A stretch of 8,639 nucleotides of DNA from the NCBI GenBank assembly GCA_036505275.1, contig DASXTS010000331.1:1-8639 (forward strand), written 5' to 3'. Positions 1-5,509 of this stretch are shown one piece after another. A program made the translations under genes and the position numbers. This DNA is from DASXTS01 sp036505275. GTDB taxonomy: Bacteria; Actinomycetota; Actinomycetes; Mycobacteriales; Pseudonocardiaceae. Every line of letters begins with the position of its first letter. Position 1 is the first letter of the stretch. The notes beneath the pieces were generated by a model. The model had not been told where the DNA came from. It saw only the letters and a program-made list of their open reading frames with translations, and ran no database searches.

Positions 1-101
1 GCCACCATGATAGACTTGGCCGGCACGCCTTCATCTAGCATTCGCGCGAACTGGCGACGAATCTCGGCGAGTTCTGTGCGAGGGATGCGCCGCTGCTTCA
101 C
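1..101 (-). CDS. 5' end of a leftward gene, product unknown (partial)
   Basis: Only the first 33 codons are in the window. The chosen start is the GTG at 101-99, because a TAGGG motif lies seven bases before it and the frame is closed by TAG (138-140) just upstream. The peptide begins VKQRRIPRTELAEIRRQF and continues with a segment reading ARMLDEGVPAKSIMV. That segment looks like the first helix and turn of a helix-turn-helix DNA-binding domain, as in transposases or small regulators, but too little is visible to name a family. The gene lies 66 bases downstream of the charged-protein gene on the same strand. A repeated 9-mer sits upstream of it and could be its operator. The reading is an inference from one short open frame with a plausible ribosome binding site. 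Confidence 0.42.
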   Translation of the reverse strand, partial: MKQRRIPRTELAEIRRQFARMLDEGVPAKSIMV

Positions 102-153
102 GGGAGAACCCTACCAGAATTCTTTGAACTCCGCTAGCTAAGTTTCTGCTTGG

Positions 154-177
154 TATGAATACTGGCACTATGAATAC
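154..177. repeat. Two direct copies of TATGAATAC, 15-bp period
   Basis: TATGAATAC occurs at 154-162 and again at 169-177, in a locally AT-richer patch. The second copy overlaps the last codons and TAG stop of the 168-776 gene. The repeats lie about 53 to 76 bases upstream of the GTG start of the leftward partial gene, a position compatible with an operator. No convincing -35/-10 pair was found next to them, so the role is speculative. Confidence 0.4.
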
Positions 178-776
178 GCTGAGAGGTCCCTGACCAGCGC
201 ACTGGTCCGTTCCAGGGATGTCGCAGCCCGGGACAGGGTGGCCAGCAGGTCGGCTTTCACCCAGAACTTCCCGTGTTCGCTGCGAAATGGCGTTCCGCCG
301 CGCAGGCTGGTCCACAGGTTGCCCAGCGGCGTATCGATGAACGGGTTGGCCGTCAGGGCCCGGACGAGCACATCGCCGTCCTTGTCCGGTGGTCGGATCT
401 CGAACTGCACCTCTGGGGCTGCCGCGTCCACGTTCTCCAGCAGCTGCGCCAGCGTCTCGACGGTCTTGTACTTCGGCCAGTCCGCGCGCACGGTGGGCGC
501 TGTCACCGGCTCCCCCGGATCGGCCGGGCTCTCCATCGCACGCAGGTAGCCCAGGGCGGCATCCGGGCCGGCGAGCCCACGCAGCGCCCACGCGGTGTTG
601 CCGCGCCGAAGGTCATCCCAGGCCTGCTGGATCTCCTCGCTGCGCCGCTGCTGGTCGTCTGTACGGTCCTGCCGGCTGTCCTCATCCCGAAGGTCCTGCT
701 GGCGCCGGTCCTCGCGGTCTCGGTCGCGACGCTCATCCTCGCGGCGCCGACGTTCCCGTTCGTCCTCTGCCGACAT
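168..776 (-). CDS. Hypothetical protein with highly charged N-terminal helix
   Basis: This 202-residue protein is not recognised as a named family. It begins MSAEDERERRRREDERRDRD. In its first 50 residues I count 16 Arg and 20 Asp/Glu, with no Pro or Gly, so a long charged coil or single alpha-helix is likely. From about residue 52 it becomes an ordinary mixed-composition domain with a WDDLRRGNTAWALRGLAG segment, a short Pro-rich linker (84-96), and a C-terminal part containing FEIRPPDKDGDVLVRAL and GKFWVKADLLATLSRAATS. There is no signal peptide or membrane segment, so it should be cytoplasmic. The ATG at 776-774 was chosen because the charged, gene-like sequence starts there; a GGGGG run about seven bases before it could be a ribosome binding site. 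The same frame stays open further upstream, but that extension is low-complexity and then antisense to the amidohydrolase. The gene diverges from the amidohydrolase. Confidence 0.72.
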   Translation of the reverse strand: MSAEDERERRRREDERRDRDREDRRQQDLRDEDSRQDRTDDQQRRSEEIQQAWDDLRRGNTAWALRGLAGPDAALGYLRAMESPADPGEPVTAPTVRADWPKYKTVETLAQLLENVDAAAPEVQFEIRPPDKDGDVLVRALTANPFIDTPLGNLWTSLRGGTPFRSEHGKFWVKADLLATLSRAATSLERTSALVRDLSAYS

Positions 777-794
777 GGCATGCCCCCGTTGTTC

Positions 795-823
795 GGCCCG
801 GCCCCGGCCCCGGCCCCGGCCCC
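795..823 (-). repeat. GGGGCC hexamer tandem repeat, potential G-quadruplex
   Basis: On the plus strand GGCCC (795-799) is followed by four perfect copies of GGCCCC (800-823). On the minus strand this gives four runs of four G followed by a run of three. It lies 19 to 47 bases before the ATG of the leftward charged-protein gene, on its coding-sense strand, so it is probably in the promoter or 5' untranslated region. Repeats of GGGGCC are well known to fold into G-quadruplexes in DNA and RNA. A regulatory effect here is inferred. Confidence 0.7.
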
Positions 824-959
824 ACACTCCCAGATACCCGAGCCGGCCGCCAGCAGTTCCGCGTGGCCCGGCGAACGTGAAGAGAAGGGGGCTGACGCCG
901 CCGTCGCCGGATGATTTTGAGTGGCGGCTATGAGTGGTTTCCCTGACGTGCGCCGCTCC

Positions 960-979
960 GGCTGGCCGCAGGCTGGCCG
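960..979 (+). repeat. Direct repeat GGCTGGCCG just before the amidohydrolase start
   Basis: GGCTGGCCG is present at 960-968 and 971-979, an 11-bp period, so both copies would face the same side of the helix. The second copy ends two bases before the ATG at 982 and occupies the place where a ribosome binding site should be. No strong AGGAGG-like sequence is present, so initiation may be weak or depend on this region. Operator function is a guess. Confidence 0.4.
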
Positions 980-981
980 GC

Positions 982-2199
982 ATGACCACGATTGTTACCC
1001 AACGGCGGCGGCTCACCGCGTTGCGTGCCGCCTGGTTGTTCGACGGCACCAGCGCCGCCTTGACCGCGAATCCAGTCGTCGTGCTGGACGGCACGACCAT
1101 CGTTGCGATGGAGCCTCGGGGCACCATTCCGGACGGCGCCCAGGTCGTCGACCTGGCGGGCGCCACGCTGCTGCCCGGGCTGGTGGATACCCATGTCCAT
1201 CTGGCGTTCGACGCGAGCCGGGACGCGGTGCGGAACCTCGCGGCCCGGGACGACGGCGCCGCGCTGGCGGCCATGGCGGATGCCGCGCGGACGGCGGCCG
1301 GCGGCGGCGTGACCACCGTGCGCGACCTCGGCGACCGTAACTACCTGTCCCTTTCCCTGCGCGACGCGACACCTCCCGGCGGCCCGCTGCCGACGATCGT
1401 CGCCGCCGGCCCGCCGATCACGACGCCTCGGGGGCATTGTCACTACCTGGGTGGCACGGCCAGTGGCGAGGACGGGCTGCGCCGGGCGGTCCGCGAGCAC
1501 GCCGCTCGCGGCGTGGACGTCATCAAGATCATGGCTAGCGGCGGGAATCTGACCCCGGGGACCCATCCGGAGCTGCCGCAGTTCACGGTGGCGGAGTTGC
1601 GCGCCGCGGTGGAGGAGGCGCACCGGCACAGCCTGCCGATCACGGCTCATGCGCATGGCACGCCCGCCATCGCCGCCGCGGTCGCGGCGGGCGTTGACGG
1701 GATCGAACACGCCTCGTTCGTCTCGGCGGAGGGTGTCGACCCCGCGCCCGCGGGACTCGTGCAGGCGCTCGTCGATCAGCGGGTGGCGCTCGGCGCGACG
1801 GCCGGGTTCGCTGGGGGCCGGACGGACGCGATGCGCCCGGAAATGATCGCTCGGGTCCCGCACATGCTCGCCAACTTCCGCCGGCTGTACGAGGCCGGCG
1901 CGTCGATCGTCGTCGGGACCGACGCCGGTGTGGGCCCGTCCAAGCCGCATGACGTGCTGCGCTGGGCGGTGGCCCAGCTGGGTGACATCGGCATGGGCGC
2001 GGCGGAGGCGTTGCGCACCGTGACGTCGACGGCGGCCGCGGTCTGCGGGCTCGGCCACCGCAAGGGCCGGCTGGCCCCGGGGTTCGATGCCGACGTCGTG
2101 GCCGTGGACGGCAACCCGCTGGTCGACCCATCGGCCCTGCACCGCATCCGCGTCGTCTACGTGCGCGGTACCGCGGTGCGCCCGGCCGAGTCCGAGTAG
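982..2199 (+). CDS. Metal-dependent amidohydrolase, imidazolonepropionase/prolidase-like
   Basis: This 405-residue cytoplasmic enzyme of the amidohydrolase superfamily should hydrolyse an amide, cyclic imide or dipeptide-like bond using a divalent metal centre. The ordered active-site motifs are all visible: VDTHVHLAFD with the HxH metal ligands H71 and H73; VDVIKIMASGG with K182, the likely carboxylated bridging lysine; PITAHAHGT with H223; GIEHASF with H243; and VVGTDAGVG with D314. The N-terminal (about 8-65) and C-terminal (about 360-405) segments form the small beta-sandwich that flanks the TIM barrel, ending with the usual LAPGFDADVVAVDGNPL. The length is normal for the group. The ATG at 982 is chosen; the GTG at 934 would add an unconserved-looking 16 residues. 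Its ribosome binding site is poor. Closest functional types are Xaa-Pro/Xaa-Arg dipeptidases and imidazolonepropionase-like enzymes, but no hut genes are nearby, so the substrate is open. Confidence 0.93.
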   Translation: MTTIVTQRRRLTALRAAWLFDGTSAALTANPVVVLDGTTIVAMEPRGTIPDGAQVVDLAGATLLPGLVDTHVHLAFDASRDAVRNLAARDDGAALAAMADAARTAAGGGVTTVRDLGDRNYLSLSLRDATPPGGPLPTIVAAGPPITTPRGHCHYLGGTASGEDGLRRAVREHAARGVDVIKIMASGGNLTPGTHPELPQFTVAELRAAVEEAHRHSLPITAHAHGTPAIAAAVAAGVDGIEHASFVSAEGVDPAPAGLVQALVDQRVALGATAGFAGGRTDAMRPEMIARVPHMLANFRRLYEAGASIVVGTDAGVGPSKPHDVLRWAVAQLGDIGMGAAEALRTVTSTAAAVCGLGHRKGRLAPGFDADVVAVDGNPLVDPSALHRIRVVYVRGTAVRPAESE

Positions 2200-2210
2200 C
2201 TCCTGATGAG

Positions 2211-2229
2211 TGTTCGAATGACTGTTCGA
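2211..2229 (+). repeat. Short direct repeat TGTTCGA, 12-bp period
   Basis: TGTTCGA occurs at 2211-2217 and 2223-2229, between the amidohydrolase stop and the start of the 75-residue gene. The second copy runs into the GAGGAAGGG ribosome binding site. It may be chance or a small operator; nothing else supports it. Confidence 0.25.
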
Positions 2230-2244
2230 GGAAGGGAACCGACC

Positions 2245-2472
2245 ATGAGGGCCAACAAGGAGCAGTTCTGGCTGTGGATGGCCGTGTCATCGGCCGGCTG
2301 GGCCGGGAGCCCCATACCGGCCGAGTGGCTGGCCGAGCTCTACGGTCTGGATCAAGCCGCCTGGGATGAGGCGGGGCAGTCACCGGTCCACCGGGCCATC
2401 TCGACCAGGCCTCGGGTCCGGCGGCGCTGGCGACCCAGGTGGCGGCAGATGCCGCGGACCGCCGGCGTCTGA
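2245..2472 (+). CDS. Small hypothetical protein (75 aa)
   Basis: The protein is not recognised. The ATG at 2245 has one of the best ribosome binding sites in the window, GAGGAAGGG at 2228-2236, eight bases upstream; this argues for real translation and for this start rather than the earlier in-frame ATG at 2206. The first 45 residues look like a folded protein, starting MRANKEQFWLWMAVSSAG and rich in Trp, Ala and Leu (AEWLAELYGLDQAAWDEAG). The last 25 residues are mostly Arg, Trp and Pro (RPRVRRRWRPRWRQMPR) and look like unselected GC-rich sequence, so the C-terminus may be eroded or the gene a remnant. It sits 45 bases after the amidohydrolase and 84 bases before the LAL regulator, on the same strand, so co-transcription is possible. 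Confidence 0.55.
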   Translation: MRANKEQFWLWMAVSSAGWAGSPIPAEWLAELYGLDQAAWDEAGQSPVHRAISTRPRVRRRWRPRWRQMPRTAGV

Positions 2473-2513
2473 GAAACTGGGTGGCCCGGCCCACGAGTCG
2501 GCACGCCGCCGCA

Positions 2514-2558
2514 CGACGGGCCGCCAGACGACGGGTCGCCACACGACGGGCCGGCAGT
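2514..2558 (+). repeat. Three 15-bp tandem repeats abutting the LAL regulator start
   Basis: Three consecutive 15-base units are seen at 2514-2528, 2529-2543 and 2544-2558. They share CGACGGGYCG and differ at only a few positions. The array ends on the first bases of the candidate GTG start at 2557. A position between the small gene and the regulator suggests either an operator array or a simple-sequence expansion. It is 15 bases per unit, so copy number changes would preserve any reading frame through it. Confidence 0.6.
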
Positions 2559-5397
2559 GCGAACGGAGTGTCGGACGTTGCAGGGGCAGAGGGTGTTCGT
2601 CGGACGCCAGCGGGAGTTGCAGCTGTTTGCGACCCGGCTGCAAGACGCCCTCACCGGCCACGGTTCGGTGGTGCTGCTCGCCGGCGAGCCGGGCATAGGC
2701 AAGACCCGGCTCGCCGAGCAGGTCGCCGAGCTGGCTGCCGGGCTGGACATGCCATGCCGCTGGGGGCGAGCCACCGACGAGGAGGGCAGCCCGCCGTACT
2801 GGCCGCTCCGCCAGGTGCTGCGGGGCGGGAACGCGTCGGCGCAAGCCGCCGGCGGCCCCGCGCCGCTGGAGCTCCCGGACGAGTCGCTCGGCCCGTCGCA
2901 ACGGTTCCGGCTCTTCGAGTCCGTCGCCGAGGCGCTGACCGCCGGCGCCGCGCCGAACGGCCTTTTGGTCGTGCTGGACGATCTGCAGTGGGCCGACCCG
3001 GCGTCCCTGCAACTGGTTGTCCACCTCGCGCGGGCCATCGCCACCGCTCGGTTGCTCGTCGTGGCGACCTACCGGGACACCGAAACCGGCGACCGCGAGC
3101 AGCTGCGCCGCGCCCTGGCCGCGCTCGGCCGGGAAAGCGTGGTCACCCGCGTCCGGCTGGTCGGGCTGACCGAGGCGGAGGTGGGCGCACACCTGGCCCA
3201 ACTGACCGGCCACCCGCCGGACCCGGCGGTCGCCGCAACGGTGAGCCGACGCACCCAAGGCAACCCGTTCTTCGTCGCCGAGCTCGGACGTCTGCTCGCT
3301 GACTCCGACGCGATCGACGCCGGCCTCCCGGGAGGCGTCCGCGATGCGATCCAGGAGCGACTCGACCGGCTCACCAGCCCATGCCGAACGCTGCTGTCCT
3401 CGGCCGCCGTGCTCGGCTCCGACGTCGACCCGGCCTACCTCGCAGCGGTCAACGCCGCGCCGGTCGGCGACGTGTTGGCCGCCCTCGACGAGGCCGCCGC
3501 GGCCGGCATCACAGGCGAGCCCGCACGCTGCCGGTTTGCCCATGACCTGGTCCGCGAGACCGCCCGGCTGCGGCTGCCGACCGCGGCCCGGATGAACCTG
3601 CATCTGCGCGCCGCCGAATACCTCGCGGGCCGAGCCGACGCAGCCTCCCGCGCGGCCGAGTTGGCGTTCCATTACCTCGAGTCGTTGCCGGTTGGTGACC
3701 CGCTTGTCGCCGCGAACTGGGCCCAACGCGCCGGCGATGTCGCCATGGCGCAGCTGGCCTGGGAACAGGCCGCAGAGCTGTACGGCCGGGCGCTCGTCGC
3801 CGGTGCCGAGCTGCCCGCCGCCGACCGGGCAGGCCTGCTGCTGGCCCGCGCCCGCGCCCAGGTCCTGGCCTACGACGTGCGCGCCGCCCGCGAATCGGTG
3901 CAGGCCGCCGCCGACCTGGCCCGCGGCCTGGCGGACGCGGAGCTGCTGGGACAGGCCGCCGTGATCCTCGAAGGCACCAGTGACTTCGCCTGGGCACCGA
4001 CCGGACGCGCGCTGTGCGCCGAGGCGCTTGCCCGGCTGCCCGACCGGGACACCCCCTTGCGGGCCCGCCTCCTGGCCCAGCTCGCCGTCGACCACGCCAT
4101 GGTCACCATGCGAGACAGTGACGACGACGGCGGCGCTACGCTCTCCGCGCAGGCGCTCGCCATGGCCGAGCGGCTCGACGACCACGCCGCGCTGGTGGCC
4201 GCGCTGCGGGCCCGGCAGACCGCCTTCGGCGGCCCGGACGGCGCCGGCGAACGGCTTCGGGTGGCCGAGCGGATGCTCGCCATCGGCGACCGCACCCCGG
4301 ACGACCAGGCCGTGCTGTGGGGGCGGGTGTGGCGCTTCGACGCGCTCGTCCAGCTCGGCGAGATCAACCGGGCGGAAGCCGAGCTCGACGCCATCGAGTC
4401 GGCGGCCCAACGCCTGCGCTCCCCGCTGGCACGCTGGCATCTGCTGCGTAGCCGCGGCGCCATCGCCTACGCCCGAGGCCGATTCGACGATGCGCTGGAC
4501 ATGGTCGTCGAATCGGTGAGCATGGCCGAACGCGCAGGCCACCGCGCCACACTGCTGGCGCCGCTTGCGATGCTGGCCATGATCTGCACCCAGACCGGCA
4601 GGACGGAACTGCCGGTCTACCCGTCACCCGCGGACTGGCCGATCGGCGACGGGGCAAGCGGCGCGATAGCGCTGTGGTACCTCGCCATCGGCCGGCGCTC
4701 GGACGCCCAGCGCATCTACCACGGCCTGCCCGGCCCCGGGCGAACACCGGTCTTCGCCCGGCTGCTCTATCTGAACGGCCTCGCGGAGCTGGCCGACGCC
4801 TTCGACGACCGCCCGATGGCCGCCGACGTGCATGCCCACCTCACCCCGTTCGCCGACCTGTTCGTCTGCAGCGGGCTCGGCGCGCTGGGCACGTCCGGAT
4901 CTGCCCGCCTCCCGCTTGGGATCAGCGCCGGCACCATCGGGCGGCTCGACGAAGCCGTGCAGCAGCTTCGAGTGGCGATCGAGGTCAACGACCGAGCGGG
5001 TGTGGCGCCGTTCGCGGCCACCGCTCGCTTCCAACTCGCCCGGATGCTGGCCCGGCGGCGACGCCCCGGCGACCGGGACGAAGCCGCGGCCTATGCCGCC
5101 GCGGCGTCGTCGGTCGCGGAGCGCCTGGGTATGCGCCCCCTGCACTCGAAGGCCACCCAGCTGACGGCGACGCTCTCCGGGCAGGCCCAAGGCCCACTCA
5201 CCACGCGCGAGCGGGAGATCACCGCACTCGTCGCCCAAGGCCTGACCAACCGGCAGATCGCCGCCACCCTGCACATCTCAGAGCGCACCGCGGAGAACCA
5301 CGTCCGGCACATCCTCACCAAGCTCGGCCTCGCTACCCGCACCCAGATCGCCACCTGGACCATCGCTGCCCGCCACCACCCGCTCGACGGTTCGTGA
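2557..5397 (+). CDS. LAL-type transcriptional regulator (AAA ATPase plus LuxR HTH)
   Basis: This large (946-residue) regulator matches the usual LAL (MalT-like) size and plan. An N-terminal STAND/AAA ATPase shows Walker A GEPGIGKT (43-50), the motif GSPPYWPLRQVLR (78-90), Walker B LLVVLDDLQWAD (136-147), a sensor-like ATYRD (170-174), QGNPFFVAEL (235-243) and RFAHDLVRE (about 326-335). A long alpha-helical, TPR-like middle (about 340-870) is expected to take part in ligand sensing and self-assembly. A C-terminal LuxR/GerE helix-turn-helix (880-946) reads PLTTREREITALVAQGLTNR followed by ISERTAENHVRHILTKL. The start is uncertain: GTG 2557 gives the longest form, TTG 2578 has GGAG nine bases before it, and GTG 2593 has AGGGG six bases before it and yields a family-typical MFVGRQRELQLF. 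I think 2593 is quite possible. The next gene downstream also ends in a LuxR domain. The inducer is unknown. Confidence 0.93.
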   Translation: MRTECRTLQGQRVFVGRQRELQLFATRLQDALTGHGSVVLLAGEPGIGKTRLAEQVAELAAGLDMPCRWGRATDEEGSPPYWPLRQVLRGGNASAQAAGGPAPLELPDESLGPSQRFRLFESVAEALTAGAAPNGLLVVLDDLQWADPASLQLVVHLARAIATARLLVVATYRDTETGDREQLRRALAALGRESVVTRVRLVGLTEAEVGAHLAQLTGHPPDPAVAATVSRRTQGNPFFVAELGRLLADSDAIDAGLPGGVRDAIQERLDRLTSPCRTLLSSAAVLGSDVDPAYLAAVNAAPVGDVLAALDEAAAAGITGEPARCRFAHDLVRETARLRLPTAARMNLHLRAAEYLAGRADAASRAAELAFHYLESLPVGDPLVAANWAQRAGDVAMAQLAWEQAAELYGRALVAGAELPAADRAGLLLARARAQVLAYDVRAARESVQAAADLARGLADAELLGQAAVILEGTSDFAWAPTGRALCAEALARLPDRDTPLRARLLAQLAVDHAMVTMRDSDDDGGATLSAQALAMAERLDDHAALVAALRARQTAFGGPDGAGERLRVAERMLAIGDRTPDDQAVLWGRVWRFDALVQLGEINRAEAELDAIESAAQRLRSPLARWHLLRSRGAIAYARGRFDDALDMVVESVSMAERAGHRATLLAPLAMLAMICTQTGRTELPVYPSPADWPIGDGASGAIALWYLAIGRRSDAQRIYHGLPGPGRTPVFARLLYLNGLAELADAFDDRPMAADVHAHLTPFADLFVCSGLGALGTSGSARLPLGISAGTIGRLDEAVQQLRVAIEVNDRAGVAPFAATARFQLARMLARRRRPGDRDEAAAYAAAASSVAERLGMRPLHSKATQLTATLSGQAQGPLTTREREITALVAQGLTNRQIAATLHISERTAENHVRHILTKLGLATRTQIATWTIAARHHPLDGS

Positions 5398-5416
5398 CCG
5401 ACTGCCAAGCAAGAGC

Positions 5417-5429
5417 TCGCGCGGCGCGA
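5417..5429. promoter_or_regulatory. 13-bp perfect palindrome TCGCGC-G-GCGCGA
   Basis: TCGCGC (5417-5422), one central base, then GCGCGA (5424-5429) form a perfect 6-1-6 palindrome in the 112-base spacer between the two LuxR-type regulators. A one-base loop makes an RNA hairpin with the full stem impossible, so a protein binding site is more natural than a terminator. GC-rich palindromes arise by chance in such DNA, so support is moderate. Confidence 0.4.
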
Positions 5430-5433
5430 CGAG

Positions 5434-5446
5434 GGGTGGACCACCC
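5434..5446. promoter_or_regulatory. 13-bp perfect palindrome GGGTGG-A-CCACCC
   Basis: GGGTGG (5434-5439), A5440 and CCACCC (5441-5446) make a second perfect 6-1-6 palindrome, centred 17 bp after the first. It lies about 52 bp upstream of the candidate -10 box for the HD-GYP/LuxR gene, a typical activator position. Candidate binding proteins are the two LuxR-domain regulators on either side; this is inferred from position only. Confidence 0.42.
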
Positions 5447-5497
5447 AGCGACGCAGCACCCGGGCCGAGAACACGGCGAGTTCCGCGCCGTGCCGAG

Positions 5498-5503
5498 TAC
5501 CGT
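5498..5503 (+). promoter_or_regulatory. Candidate -10 box TACCGT for a leaderless transcript
   Basis: TACCGT fits the actinobacterial TANNNT -10 pattern and ends exactly six bases before the ATG at 5510. No ribosome binding site is visible before this ATG. That combination is the classic signature of a leaderless mRNA, in which transcription begins at the start codon. No good -35 hexamer is evident, so the promoter might need an activator bound upstream. Confidence 0.45.
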
Positions 5504-5509
5504 CGATCC

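Noticed and set aside
877..933. 18-codon open frame that could be a leader peptide before the amidohydrolase
   Set aside because: It has no good ribosome binding site, no run of a regulatory amino acid and no attenuator pair behind it.
777..1316. N-terminal extension of the charged-protein gene
   Set aside because: The added part is Arg/Gly repeats from the hexamer array and then antisense to the amidohydrolase; the ATG at 776 is where gene-like sequence starts.
928..2142. 404-codon open frame antisense to the amidohydrolase
   Set aside because: The sense frame has the complete set of amidohydrolase catalytic motifs; the antisense translation is rich in Arg, Gly, His and Gln with no family signature, as expected from GC-rich codon mirroring.
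982..2199. Naming the amidohydrolase hutI
   Set aside because: It has the general imidazolonepropionase-like fold pattern, but the KIMASGG and HAHG motifs are shared by many dipeptidase-like members and no other histidine-degradation genes are nearby.
2380..4542. 720-codon open frame antisense to the LAL regulator
   Set aside because: It is long only because stop codons are rare opposite high-GC genes. The sense strand has Walker A, Walker B and LuxR motifs, while the antisense protein is low-complexity.
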